Shown here: positions 34,801 through 47,990 of the stretch, in pieces
Layout: each line of letters begins with the position of its first letter
Position numbering within the stretch: the first letter of the stretch is position 1
The notes under the pieces: model-generated
The model's database searches: none
The model's input: the letters and a program-made list of their open reading frames with translations, nothing else
Told to the model about the DNA's origin: nothing
Made by a program: the position numbers and the translations under genes
Assembly (NCBI RefSeq): GCF_014898055.3
Contig: NW_023605083.1
Location: forward strand, 69,309,715 to 69,373,714
Source of the DNA: Talpa occidentalis
Taxonomy: Eukaryota > Chordata > Mammalia > Eulipotyphla > Talpidae
Reading direction: 5' to 3'
DNA: 64,000 nt

Positions 34801-37800
34801 TATCTCAGCTCCATGTTTTACAGACATGGCTGCAGAAGCCCAGAGGTGAAATGATGGACTAAAGTCATCAGTCAATGAGTAGAGAAGTCCCTGGGCTCAT
34901 CACTATGCCTTTTTTCCTTCCAGGCCAAGTCAGAGTCAAGACAGGCTTCGATGTCCTGTGGTAACGTTGAAGGCGATGGTGGAGCTGTACTTCGTGGTCC
35001 TCATTTCAGGAAGCTGGAAACAGAAGCCCCCTTTGCCTTATGCTGCCTCTGTGGGAAGGGTCAACAGTCCATCTGTCCTATCAGACCCACTGCCTGAGCA
35101 CAAGGGCCGAGCCACAAGCAGCCCAGGAAAAACTGTGGTCAAAGCTCAGTTCTCTAACCAGGAACAACTCACTTTGAGTCTCTAGAGCCTCAGGACCAAT
35201 ATCTCAAATGACAATAACAAAGCCCATCTTATGTGGCTGGTGAAAGACCTGAGTTAGATAACGGATTTAAAACATGTGGCACAGAGCTTGGCATAGACCG
35301 TTATTAAAAAGGTAATGATAGTAAGTACTCTTATCCCAGACAATAAGCTATTCCTTTGAAGGTACTGAGACACACTCAGGGATTTCACTATCTCTCTGGA
35401 GTTTGAGGGGAGCCATTTTGTTACACAGGGCATTTGAAAATGGATACTGTTGAAATGGCTTCCCAGAATGCTTTGCTTTAAATATGTTGCTTATCAGCTG
35501 AGAGAAAATGGAGGATTAATTAGTGCATTCTTTGAAACTGTTTTCAAATCCATGGAACCATCCTGCCCAGTGGCAAAAGAAAGTCCCTCCCAACATAAAA
35601 CACTGTATCTTAAGCCCTGGTTTCCTTGTCAGCCTCCCCTCCAGGCCCAAGAGCAGAGGGCCCCCCTTTTCTGAGTATGTTGCCCAGAACCTGGCTTTAT
35701 CTAAATATTTGCTGAATGAATGAATGCTTGCTGACCGAATGAACAGACAGTATTAATATTTTTCTTCTCCTTTTTCTCATGGGAAAAAAAAAAAAAACAA
35801 AACACAACCCACAACTTTTCTTCTCCCCCCCCAGGACTGCAGTATTAGTTTTCGATACAGTCCACCCACACAGCCCCAGCCTCCCCAAGTCTCTGCTTCC
35901 TGAGACCAATCCTATTACAGCCTGGAGAACAGCAGCAGGCCCAGCCTCAGGAAACGGTGCTGGAATAACAATGAGCTCTGCGGCTCCCGCCTCCCAAAGC
36001 AGAACATCGACTGAATATTGGCTATGAGTCATCTGATATTTCAGCGAGCGGCAGGGGCCCGCCACACGCCTCAGATTGCGTGGTTCCATCTGACGAGAGT
36101 GTCATTTCAAAATGCCTCTTTCAAATGGCCCACACTTGCCCCTGTCACTCCCTCTCCAAGTGACAGGACAGTACCCCATTTAGAGCTCCTCTGTCCCCAT
36201 CTGCAAGGCATTCTATAAGCCCGTAGAGCACCCCCTTTCTCGTGTCTCATCATTGGGACCCTTTGTGGGACCACAGCCCCCACTCCTTGCATCAATGCTT
36301 CATTGTGGCCGGACCCTCAGAACCCTCAGTGGGGGGAACACCCAGATGAGCGTTCCTGGTGGTGCTGCCACAGGCAGAGGGGCGAGCGGCCCATTAGGAT
36401 TCCAGCCCCGTCGGGCAGGAGGGGTTGGGGACAGAGGCCCTCTGAGGAGCGATAGCGAGCTGTGTAGCACCTGCGTCTCCTGACCTCAGAATAATCATGA
36501 GGTTGTGGGCTGCATCAAAGAAGGCATTAACGATACAGTGAGAGGGCTTAGGAGAAGGCGGTGTGTGGGGAGCAGGGAGCCAAGGCGCAGGGAGAGAGGG
36601 AAAAGAAAAAGGAGGGGAAAGGTGGGGCATGGGGAAGGATGATAGAAGAGAAAAGGACTTGGTGTTAGAGGTGATGGGGGAGATGGTGGAGCTCAACCCA
36701 CATGGCCACATGGGGAGGGAGTGTGATGGGATGCAACCAGAGTGGGTAGAATAGAAATGGACAAATTCAGTTGAGTCTTCACCTATCAGAACTCAGATTT
36801 TCGGAATGTGGATGCTGATGGACCGATTCGAGGTCAAGTTGTCCTGCTCTGAAGAAGTGAATGGAAAGTGGGGAGCAATGGTCCCGTGAGTCCCTGTTCC
36901 CAAGGTCAATGAATTAACCTTTACTTTTTCTTACTTCATTTTGAGGAGAAGAGTCAAACCAGCAAAACAAGCTCATTCCAGGTTTCAATGTAGTCATTCT
37001 GAACACAGGCCACGCGTGATGAGGTGGAATCCGCCATCAGATCAACCTCCTACACCTTCTCCCTCTCCCGCCACTGCTCTGCTAGTGATCACAGCTCCAC
37101 AGGGGCCCTGCCATGCTCATTATGGAGAAGCTTCCGTGCTGGCCACGGCATCAGCAACTTACAACTATTGAACCCCTGCCGTATACCAGGAGGCTCTCCC
37201 CAACAGCATGTCTAACTACCTGTCTGGGGAAGGGAGACAACCTGTTTCTGAGATCACAGAGCCAGTCCTGAGGCCAGGTCTCTAGCTTCCACGTCATTGA
37301 CGCAGCTTTGGCTCTGCACCATGATGTAAAGTGATAATGATAAGGCAAGAAAGAAGGAAGCAGGCCACGAGAAGAGAAATACATTGAAATCATGGAAAAA
37401 TACTGGAAGTCTACGTGTGTGAAGGGCCTATTATCACATTCCTTGCTTCCCTGGACCTGCCAGCATCCCTCTTCTCCATTCACAGATAATTGGAGCTCAC
37501 CGACGAGTGCACAGGGAGAGACTGGGGACTGGGGTAGGAGGGACTGTGATCTATAAATACCATTTCCCAGGCTGGCCGGTGACAGTCTGCCTCCACCCTG
37601 GCAACAGAGGAGGCTCTTAATAGGCTGGTGCCAGAGGGGAGGGTCTCACAAAGGGCTGACACAGCCCCACCACAACGCGGTCCGTGTGAAGCAGTGACGA
37701 CCAAGTTCCTAAATGCTTTTCTCCATCCCTGGGGATCCCAGACATCTTCCATTTACAGCCAGAGCTGACTTCCAATGTATCTGTCAGCATCTTTCTGTTG

Positions 37801-38064
37801 GATGGGATTTCAGCTTATTGAGATGGGGGGCTCAGAGGAGGGAAAAAAGGAAGGAGACCGAAAGGGCATTTTTGCTTCTAACGCTGGAGAGTCCTGGAGT
37901 CTGACTGGGAGGCGACTTGCACCTTAATGGCAGGAAACCTTCAAGGAGAAAGCATGGGAGTATTTACCCCACCTCCCTCATGTTTAGACCTGAACACTGA
38001 AACTGAGTGGCTACGGGGAGGAGCAATGCTGCCTGTGTGCTTTCTGCGTCATGGCAGGTTATCT

Positions 38065-38235
38065 CGATCCTCATCCTCACGTCGCCTCCATGTGGCAGGA
38101 CTTCCGTGTGACCTTCATTCTGCAGACAAGGATGTTGAAAACCAGAGAGGGACAGTGATTTTCCCAGGGTCACGCAGCATGGATATAGCAAATCAGACCC
38201 AGTGATTTCCCAATCTGAGTCCAGTGGTTCCTCAT
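38065..38235 (-). repeat. MIR SINE, antisense
   Basis: CTGCAGACAAGGATGTTGAA, GGGTCACGCAGCATGG and CCCAATCTGAGTCCAGTG follow the antisense MIR core. Confidence 0.6.
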
Positions 38236-38892
38236 TGCCCACGCTGATGTTCCCTGTGCTCTGAAACCCAGACCAGAGGCGGTGCCAGGTTCTGGGACAC
38301 AGAGACACCTCCGTTGCACCCCTGCTGCCTCTGTCTCTGCCTTAGCCAGGGTTTTCTGCCGTCCTGACAGTTCTCTGGGGGACACAGCTGGAGTTGCTCA
38401 TCATTTGGAGGACAGAGGCTACACCACCCAGGGCTTCCCATCAGTGTTTTCAAAGGCACACATCTCCCTTTCAGGACCACCCGGGTGGGGAGCCCAGGCT
38501 GGGATTCCTAATTCAAGCAAACTCCCTGCTGATTTTAATTGGAGGTTTTGCCTAAGACAGGAATGTGGGACTGGGCCAGTGGCATTTTAGGGAAGATCAT
38601 ACAAATTGAGTGCCAGCGAGGTTGGGGGACGGATCTAGTCTAAAATAGAAAACTATAATCCATAACTCCCAATTGCCTACCAGGAGTGATTTTTTTTTCT
38701 CATTTCCTCTCTACTTTTAAATAAAGATATTGAAGGTCTGATTATTCTTTTATTTATACCCTGTGCTGCTTCCTTGGCATTTCTTTGACATTGTAATGAG
38801 TGTCTGAGTAATTCCATGAACTCCACAAAATGGAGACTTATAGACTAGACTGGGATGACAAACAGTTGTTTTGAGGTTTCTGATGATATGCT

Positions 38893-38935
<43 letters not shown>
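38893..38935. repeat. (GT)n microsatellite
   Basis: Pure GT repeat, about 21 units. Confidence 0.95.
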
Positions 38936-38937
<2 letters not shown>

Positions 38938-40159
38938 AAGGGTGGCACTGATAAAAGATGAATACATCAGTGGTGTCAGAATGGTTGGGTCTCAGCTGAA
39001 AGAAGTCTCAGTTTATGGATGTGCTAGTATGTATTATAACTGGCCATCAGACCCACTCTGTGTTCATCTTTCTTGCCCTGAAGAATATTTAGTTTTAATC
39101 ATTCTCCTCTTTGAGTTTCTATCAATGCTTTAAGAACCAGTTTTCCCATCTCTCAGTTATTCACTCGATGGCAGAGACTCACTGGATAGTAAAAAGTAAT
39201 AAAAGGAAGGAAAAGATCCAAAGACTTTTGTAGTCCCTTGTCATAATGAGCATGCTTTCTAGTTTGGAGTTGTGGGGTGAAGGTCATTAGGTCTCATTTG
39301 CAAGGGCAGAGGTGTGGGGGGAGTAAGTGTGAGGAGAGCAGCAAGGTAAAAATCCAATGGAGTCTTTAAATTTAGATTGTCAGGAGCTTAACTGGGGAGG
39401 AATATGAAACAATTTTTGCAATTACAGTTCCGTGTCTGGGAGGAGGTGACAGGCAACCCAGCTCCATATTCACGTTCAGCATTTTGCTTTGGGCGGGAAT
39501 ACGCTAGAAACTAATGAAGGAATGATCTAGAAGCCTCTTTACACCCACAGAGAGGTTAAATGTATCCTGTGACTCCTAGAGGGAGGGCTACAAAAGTGTT
39601 TGTTTTCTTCCTGGACAATCATCAGGTAAAAGAAGAGGAAGCCCAAACCACAAGACTAGCTAGTGAGAGGAGGCTAATCGGGTCTAACGGGTTTAACCCT
39701 GAAGTGCAATAATGTCCTCTAGATGAATGACTTGGGCAGTGAGGTGGGGTGAGGGCAGGCTTGGGAGATAGCTGAGTATATGCTTGATCCACTCTACCAT
39801 TATTGGCCTTGGATATTTGACCTTGTTACTTGACTTTAAGCTACTTCTCCTCTTTGGTTCTCAGTTTCCTTGTCTGCCAAATAGGAAAGGTTATCCTCAT
39901 TTTAATATTTTTCTAAAGCACTGGAATCAGTTATGCAAAGCTTCTGGGAGTTTCCCAATGAAAGGAAATTACGATTGACCATTAACTATTATTGTTAGTG
40001 AGGGCAAAGAATGACTGTGCTTTATAAATGTTCCAGGTGAAAATGTTCCTCTCGGTTACTAGAACAGCCCAGTTGATTATAGCTTAATATCCTAGTCTCA
40101 CTGCTCACTCACCAGCTACAATTCTAATGCTTGCTGACACCACGGTATGGAGGGAGTTA

Positions 40160-40375
40160 GGTGTGGGCCTCAGAGTTAGAACAGATTGGGTATTGAATCC
40201 TAACTCTGCTACATGTTATTTAACCTTGAGCTAATTGTTTTCCCTTACTCAGCTTTAGCTTTTTCAACTACAGAATAGAATAATAGTATGTTAAGTGTAG
40301 ATGTGTCTTGAAGATTAGATGAGATGATGAATTTAAAGCTTTGGACATATAATGGGTGCATATTGTCTCTTGGGA
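40160..40375 (+). repeat. MIR SINE, sense
   Basis: TGAATCCTAACTCTGCTACA, TTGAAGATTAGATGAGATGA and ATATAATGGGTGCATATTG are in MIR order. Confidence 0.7.
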
Positions 40376-40549
40376 ACACAACCACTGTGCTGTGCCTTAG
40401 CTCACGTGGAAAATGGTCCCTTTGAGATACATAATTATAGATTGAAAAATGCAGGGAAGGAATTCAATAAATGTTGCTGTGCCTATTGAATATTGATATT
40501 AAAACAACAAAACCTCTTATGACACTTAATCTCTACCCCCAAATTACTA

Positions 40550-41700
40550 ACAGATGAATTACAGATCTGAATGTGAGAAGTTAAATAATAATAACCATAG
40601 CCACAAAACAGTTTTCAGAAGAAAACAGAGGAATATCATTATGATATTAGAGTAAGCAGATATTTCTTCAAACAACTCACCATCAAAGACAAAAATTAAT
40701 AGTGATACATTGCGATTGAAACCAGCAGCAAAAGATACCGTGCAGAGAGTAAAGAGACAGCCCTGAGTGAGGGAACATGTTTGCAAGACCTTTGGCCAAC
40801 CAAAGAGTATACCTGTAACATAGAACTAATTCCTCCACTAGCTGGATACTGTGCCACTAAAAGGCATTTTATTCTGCCTATGATTTGCCACTCCCTCCTG
40901 GGTCTCTTTAAACCAAGTTGCAATTATCACAACTTTTATTTTTTAAAGGTTTTCTGAAATCTATTCAATAAGTGTGATTTGTCCCAGAAAAAAATAACCT
41001 AGACGTCTGTAAGAAAAAGTCAGATACTCATGGGCCTCCCCGCTGGTGCAGCGGGTTGGGCATGGAGTTGTGAAGATGTCCACAGCCTTTGCAGTGTGGG
41101 TTCGATTCCTTGCCAGCCGGGGAGATACCCACATGGTGAGGCAGACCCGCTGTTCCTCTCAGCAGTGTATTTCGTCACTCTGCCTATTCTGCTCCCCGCT
41201 CTGTCTCTGGTGAATCCTTTCACCCTCCCGCATCTCTGGCCTATACCCCAGCTATTGTATATATAAAAAATATTTTTTAATTAAAAAAAAGTCAGATACC
41301 GAATAGAGAAAAGGGGCCAATGATATGAACAGACACTTCACAGAAGAGGATGTTTACAAGGCCAATAAGCACAAGAAACTCCATCACATTAGTCAGCAGA
41401 CAATGCAAATTTAAACCACAATAAGATACTGCTGCAGCAGGATGGCTAAAACAAATAAAAAAAAAAAAAAAAAGAAAAAGAAAAAATGGAAGCCCTCGGT
41501 ATAGACATGCATGGGGAACAATTTAAACTTTCTGCTCTTGGCAGGAGATAAAATTTGCTCATCAGACTTGTGAAACTGGAAGTAGCTACTGAAGTGTCTA
41601 TGAGGGTGAACATAGGGACACTCTGCGCCCAAGCAATGCTACTCCAAGTATATACGCAGCAAAAACGCATGGAGAAGCCTGCCCGCAGATGGGTGTACAA
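40550..41700 (+). mobile_element. Old L1 ORF2 fragment, sense
   Basis: Degenerate end of ORF2: CAGTTTTCAGAAGAAAACAG, TGATATGAACAGACACTTCA, CAAATTTAAACCACAATAAG and GGATGGCTAAAACAAAT. Interrupted by a SINE at 41028-41285. No intact frame. Confidence 0.75.
41028..41285 (+). mobile_element. tRNA-derived SINE, subfamily II
   Basis: GGGCCTCCCCGCTGGTGCAG head and GGCCTATACCCCAGCTATTG 3' region. Perfect 14-base duplication AAAAAGTCAGATAC at 41014-41027 and 41286-41299. Inserted into the older L1. Confidence 0.95.
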
Positions 41701-43229
41701 CTATTCATTCGAATCCTAACCGGACACTATCCGGGGCCCATCAGCCACAAAAGAGACTGGGAGGAGCACAAAACAACACCCTGGCGGATGAGGGAGCCCG
41801 AGATCCGCAAAACTCTTATCAAGGACTTGTAGAAAAGAATGAAAAGGAGGAGACGTCAGACACAAGAGTCCAGTCTGCAGAACAAGAGGTAAAACCAAGC
41901 TGCAGGGGGGGGTAGCAACAAGAAGAGTCTATGGGGAAGGGCAGGGGGCTGGCAGTGCAGAAAATATACCATTTTTAACAGTCTGGGTGTTCACAACCTC
42001 TATGAATTCATTTTGTGAAAATGCATCTTGCTGCAGTTTCACATTCTGTGTCTTCAGTACTTCCATAAAACATTTGCCTTTTTCAAACATTTATCCTTTC
42101 CAATGATGAGAATAATACTATTCAGGCAGCACCAACCTTTCTCTATCACTTTGAAACTTCCTAAAGCTCATCTGTTTTGTTCCCTAATTTTGATCTTCAC
42201 AACTTTTCTGTTATTGGATGGCTTGAGAGAGGGCATCAGGAATTTCATTTTAACAACATAAAAGACGAGCCTCGGGACCAGACGTGACTCCAGAAGGTTG
42301 CCCGGGAGAGCCACGTCACTCTGGCGAGGCCTCCCCAACGTGGGAGCCTGCTGGCCAACGTGAGGGTGGAGGTGGGGAGCAGAACTGGAAGTGGCTCTGA
42401 AGGAGGATAAGAAAGAGCTATCCACAGAGATTGTAAGAACTTGGTTCTATTTCTGACTCAATCCTTTGAGCCTCTAGATTCAATTCTGAACAGGAAGCCA
42501 CTTCCGAGCCCCAGGGAAGAAAAACAAAAAAACAAAAAAACTAAAAACAACAACAACAAAAAAGGGTCTAGAGATGCTTATTTTCTTGCCTTACGTCAGC
42601 CAACCGAGTGAGTCAATTGCCCTAGTTGCTACAAATGCAGAATGACAAGCAGGTATGGGGATGGACACAACCTGGCCGTGAGGGTTTCAATAAACCCTGA
42701 AGGTCACTCAGGATGAAGCTCAGCTGCCAGCAGGCAGCATCCTGAACCACATCCAGACTGTTTACCCTTGGGTTCCACGGAGCTCTTTTCACTCCCATAA
42801 ACAGGAAAGAAACACCAAAGATATTCTTAGTAAGAGCCTTGTGGCCATCTAGTTTGGGGACCCTGGTGGGTTTCCATGACAGTAAGCTTCCCTGAGCTAG
42901 CCTGGGCTCATCCGTGGATCTGTACTTCTGATTTTATAGCTTAGTTTAATACACACTCACAATAGGTGTTTGTCACCAAATCGCCACTCCCTTCACACAC
43001 ATATGCGCACAACAATCAGTAGGTCCAGGAAAATTAAAGTAACCATTTACTCCAGGAGGAGTCTGTGGACTCAGAGTGGCAGATTTTCAGAATCCTGGGG
43101 CTGAAAGATGCTTACATGGGTTTGACTCAAGGGAAACAGCCCAGAGAGGTAATATGACAGGCACAGGAGTAGTACCTGGAAGCCCAGAACCAGAATAGTC
43201 CTCTTGCACATTACCAAAAATATATACTG

Positions 43230-43480
43230 GGTATCTCTGGTGTCCTAGGGGTTAAGTCTCAGCGCTATCACCACAGCAGCCTGAGTTCAATTCCTGTTCC
43301 AGGGAGCTGACCCACATGGTGCAGCAGACCTCTTCTGTCTCGCCCACTGTTCCCCTCAGCAGTGTATTTCAGTAAGTATGCCTGTTCTGCTCCCCACTCT
43401 GTCACTGGTGAATCTTCTACCCCTCAAATCTCTGGCTTACACCCCAGTTCTTGTATGCATAAATAAAAATAAGTCTTAAA
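43230..43480 (+). mobile_element. tRNA-derived SINE, subfamily II, diverged
   Basis: The head is decayed (GTGTCCTAGGGGTTAAGTC); the body and GCTTACACCCCAGTTCTTG 3' part are clear. Flanks AAAAATATATACTG (43216-43229) and AAAAATGTATACTG (43481-43494), one mismatch. Confidence 0.9.
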
Positions 43481-44689
43481 AAAAATGTATACTGCTCATC
43501 TTTCCCCCAAAAGGACCATATCATGTTATCTGACCTTAGAAATAAAAGGAAATACTCAGACTTTTTGAGGGTTACTGGACATCAGCTCTAATTCCAGGAT
43601 ACAGGAAATGTCCCTGTGGTCCACTAATCAGAACATAGATTCTGGAGCACAAGGAGCCACTGTCTGGAGCTCATATAGGGGCGTCCAGTGGTTATTTCCT
43701 GTGTTTATTTCCCTTGTTCCAGAACCCACCCTTGGGAATACTCTGTGATTTGATCACTCATCAATGGCAGAATTTCTGTCCTTCCCATTTCAGGTATCCA
43801 TACTACACATACATCCACAACAAGTAATAACATACTAGTCACTTATGGAACATTCTCTCCCTTTAACCAGCTTCCAAGAAAGCAAAACAACAAAATCAAG
43901 CATGCACATAGGGAGAAGCATGTAGCAAGGGGTGTAAAGCTTTTGATAAGTCCATTAAGCTGCCATGGTGACTGAGCAAGGTGCTAAAGGGCAATTTTGG
44001 TATCACAGTTTCCTACAAGGTCTGTGAAAAGCACGCACACCCCTAGGGACTGAAATGAATTACGCAGGCACAATAAACAGATGGGAGTCCCACTCTGGAT
44101 GGCAGGGTCACACCGTTCCCGGACACTTCTCTCCTGGGCCATGTGATTGTTCCCACATATCCAGGCAGCTTCTCCCAATACTTTGATCAATACAACAAGA
44201 CATGGACTGAGCAGTTCATAGACTCAGATTTCACTGGACGAGAAGCTTCCACCTCTTGGCTCTTAAAAAACTCCTTCCTGGTGCTCTGTGACCCCTTACC
44301 CAAAATATGACTCCCTTGCTGGGGGGATTCTGTGACAAGAGGGAGAGGGAGAGCTGCCCAGTGGAGCCAGCTTCTGACCATCTCTGCTAAGGCACCAGAC
44401 ATGTGAGTAAAGCCAAGCTCAGATTCCACCTGTACACCCATGACTCCAGTTCATTCTCCGGAGAACAGAACTGCCCACATGAACCCAGCACACATTCGTG
44501 ACCCATCAATCACGAGCATGATACAGTGATCGGTGCATGAAGGCCCTAGAATTCTTGTTTATTTGTTATACAGCAAGAGATACTCAAACCACTGTATATT
44601 CTGAGCTCCAAATAAAACTCAGGATAAACTCTCTCTACATTCCATTGCTCTCAAGCCGTCTTTCTGGTACAGACAAATTTCTAAATATG

Positions 44690-45165
44690 ATTCCAGGTTC
44701 TAATCTCTAGAGCCTGTGACTAGAAAAAGCAATCACTCCCATAATTATCTGAATTTTGGCACAGTGGATCGAAGATAGGGAGATTATTGCTGTGGACCTA
44801 ATCTAATCATATGTGCCTTTTTAAAAGCCGAGATTTATCTGGCTATGGGCAAAAAGAAAACCCTGAGACATCTGCCATGTGAGAAGGACTCCTTTCAAGA
44901 TGGAGAACGGTCTTTAACAGCTAAGAGCAAACATGGCCTTAGCTTTACAATTCAAAGAACTGAATTCTGATGACAACCTGAGTGAACTTGTAAATCGGTT
45001 GTTCCCCAGAACCTCAGCATGCTCAGTGTCAATCTGTAAGATATAAGCAGAAGACCCAGCTATACTACACCCAGAACCGGTGAGCTAGGGGGCCTGGGAG
45101 ATAATAAACGTGTGTTGTTTTAAGTCTATGGATTTGTGGTTATTTGTTATACAGTAACACACACC
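44690..45165 (+). mobile_element. MLT1-type MaLR LTR
   Basis: GGTTCTAATCTCTAGAGCCT, GACCTAATCTAATCATATG, GTGAGAAGGACTCCTTTCAA and the typical LTR end GTGTTGTTTTAAGTCTATGG then TTATTTGTTATACAGTAACA. Confidence 0.75.
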
Positions 45166-46386
45166 CCATGCATTACTCTGGCTAACATTTTCGCACTCAG
45201 CTTCATTTACTCTTTAATAAAATGACAGGAGCAGAATAGATGATCTTTTAGGTTCCTTGACAGCTATTGACATTTTTTTGATTTCACAACTTTAGGTCTT
45301 GTAACCTGCCTGAGCCTCAGATGCAGGAGGTAAAACACGGGTACAATCCACTCTGGAGCCAGCTGTTCCCTATCTGCTAGATTCAAAGCTCTCTGTGAAC
45401 ACATACCTCTTGTCTCTTTCCCCACTCTGCCATGCCATGCTTGTTGCCTAACTCCTGACACCTAGGAAGTACTCATTAAGTAGTTGAACTAAGGAATGAA
45501 TAAGTGAATGAAGACTCACTATGCATATGAATGTAAATATCCTTTGACAAGAACAAAGAGCTGTGATGGAGGGCAGAGGAAGGAATGTTATTTCATAATG
45601 CTGCGCAAGGCATGTCTGTGAACCTTGGTTTTCTCAACTGAAAATGGGGAGCATGATCCTTGCTCTAGCATCCCCATGCAAGATATTAATCACTGGTAAG
45701 ATTATTGTTGTGAAAGTCCTTTGCAAAATAAAAACCTCCACCTAAGGTATTTGTCTTAGTAATAGTTTGCTTTTTAAGGTTAGGAATGTCCCTAAGCCAA
45801 ATGGGGTAAATTTATTCCCTAATTAGATCAGGAACAGAGTGCCTTCCTGCTGTTCCTTTGGCTGCTGCTGGTAGCTGTCATGCCACCTCTCAACAGGAGT
45901 GGTACCTGCTGGGAAACAAAGTCTTTAGCATCTGCTTAAGCAGAAGGTGTGAGAAACTCAACTCCAAGATGAATAGCTGAGGCAGACTACTGAAGGATTA
46001 GGAATAGGTGAAGGATGAGGGTCTCTATCGACAGGGAAGGATCACAGCCTGTGGCATCACACCAAATAATGTGGGTCAGTGCCTCTCAGTCGATTATAAA
46101 TCACTTTTCGAAGGCTGAATATAGTGAGGAAACTAATCTCCTGAAAAACTTCAAGAAGGGTTCTATTAGTCAAATATTGTTGAAAGATAGACAACTTTCA
46201 CCCTTTCTGTATCTAGTGTATTTTTTTTTAACTCAACATCTCCCAAACTTGCTCAATTACAGATACCAGTTCACTTTTCTACTTTCATTATACTCTAGAA
46301 GATTAAGTTAGGGGAACTCATTTTACTTCATTTCTAGTAATTTCATACATACAGAGTAAGAGTCTTCCAATCTAAGATTATTTTGG

Positions 46387-46535
46387 TCTCCAGAACTGTA
46401 CCATCAGCATGACCTAAGACCTAGGATATATCCCAGAGCTATTGAATCAGAAGCCGTGGAGGCAGGGCCCAACCATCTGTGCTCAAAAAGCCATCCAGGG
46501 AATTATGATACCGTCTCCAGATTGAGAACCTCTAC
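46387..46535 (-). mobile_element. MER5A-like hAT DNA transposon fragment
   Basis: ATTGAATCAGAAGCCGTGGA, GGGCCCAACCATCTGTGCTC and CTCCAGATTGAGAACCTCTA match the reverse complement of MER5A. Non-autonomous, no transposase. Confidence 0.75.
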
Positions 46536-46784
46536 GATAGTCCATCATTTAGTAATAAAGTTCACATCAACAAAGGGGAGAAATAACTAATACTTCTATA
46601 CCTTGGAGAGAGATTCCACTGATCTCTAGTTCATTTTCAAATGACTACCAGAAAACAGTTACTAACCCAAAACCCACGGCGTTCCTTCTAATCTCCTCCC
46701 ACAATGAGTATTCATCACCTAAATAATAATATACAAAACCTCCCTAGCTGGGCATTCAATCCCTCCATAATTTCAACTCAATAC

Positions 46785-47321
46785 ACCAGTCCAATCTTTT
46801 TTTTTAAATTTTATTTTATATATTTTCACATCATTTTTCATTTTTGCACAATGTATGCATTTTCATCTTGGTTATAGTTCCCATACAATTCCCACCCCCC
46901 TTGTTTTGATCTTACTCCCTTCTCCCCCACCTCCCTGTAGTGTGTCTCTGGTTTATAGTTGCTTGTTGATTTTGATTTTTACTGTAGTATAATTAGTCTT
47001 TTTCCTGGTCCCTTATTTAGGTTTTCTAAATTCCTGCTATGAGTGAGACCATCACGTATTTTTCTTTTTCTTTCTGGCTTATTTCACTGAGCATGATCCC
47101 TTCCAAATCCATTCATGTTGCTGCAAATTGCATGAGTTTATCTTTTTTGATTGCTAAGTAGTATTCCATTCCACTCCTAGGCATTTACCCAAAGGACACC
47201 TGCACCCCTATGTTTATAGCAGCACTATTTACAATAGGGAAGCTATGGAAACAACCCAAATGCCCAAAATCAGATGACTGGATCAAGAAGATGTGGTACA
47301 TATATATACCAGTCCAATCTT
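46785..47321 (-). mobile_element. 5'-inverted (twin-primed) L1 insertion with target-site duplication
   Basis: 46799-47176 is the L1 3' end in antisense (T-rich tail first, then 3' UTR, ending GTAGTATTCCATTCC). 47177-47307 is the piece of L1 that normally lies just upstream, in sense orientation (CACTCCTAGGCATTTACCC to GTGGTACATATATA). The perfect 14-base duplication ACCAGTCCAATCTT flanks both (46785-46798, 47308-47321). This is the signature of twin-primed integration. No coding capacity remains. Confidence 0.95.
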
Positions 47322-47399
47322 AATAACACTAAGGGCCATTACATTAAGAGTTAATATGTATTGACCTCCTAACGCATGCTAAAAATACAATAACTCCAT

Positions 47400-47545
47400 G
47401 GAGAAAGCACTGCTATTTTCCTTTCCTCATTTTACAGATGCTGGCCCTCAGGGCTAGAAGTCACCGAGCATACCACTCCCTAGGCATTCACACCAGACTG
47501 TCTGGTTCCAAAGTCCACTTTCTCAATCTTGATGTATATGTTCTT
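47400..47545 (-). repeat. MIR SINE, antisense
   Basis: TTTCCTCATTTTACAGATGC, TCACCGAGCATACC and GACTGTCTGGTTCCAAAGTC. Confidence 0.55.
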
Positions 47546-47694
47546 TCTGACTTTTGATTCCCCACTTCTGGATGAAATTAATATCCCTATTAATTCTTCC
47601 TAAGGATATGCTGTTTATTAGAAAATGATTCTCTCCAATTCAAGTTCAAAACATCATCATCCCTCAACTCTCATCTCCAGTGTTCCCTCACTTG

Positions 47695-47990
47695 AGTTTG
47701 AGCAGACTATGCAGGCACTATACTTGTTATTCAGGGTAAGCAAGAAAAAGCAGAGTCCCTATCCTCCTGGAATCTGGGGCCAAGTAGTAGAAGGCATCTG
47801 AGATAAATAGAACATTACAACTATGCCAAATGTTGGGGAAAAAATGCCATGTAGAGTGCAGGGAAGACAATTTCAAGACAGTGAAACTGGGCCAGTATAT
47901 GAGACAAGCACCCCAAAGAAACAGGGGTTTGATCTAAACTTTAAAGTAGAGTAATTCAGGCAAAGACGGAAAGAGAGTCTCCTGTCTTCC
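47695..47990 (+). repeat. Ancient interspersed repeat, unclassified, copy 1
   Basis: Phrases typical of one widespread old mammalian repeat (GAGTCCCTATCCTCCTGGAA, ATAAATAGAACATTACAACT, CAGGCAAAGACGGAAAGAG). Related stretches are at 50270-50840 and 60590-61170. Confidence 0.4.
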
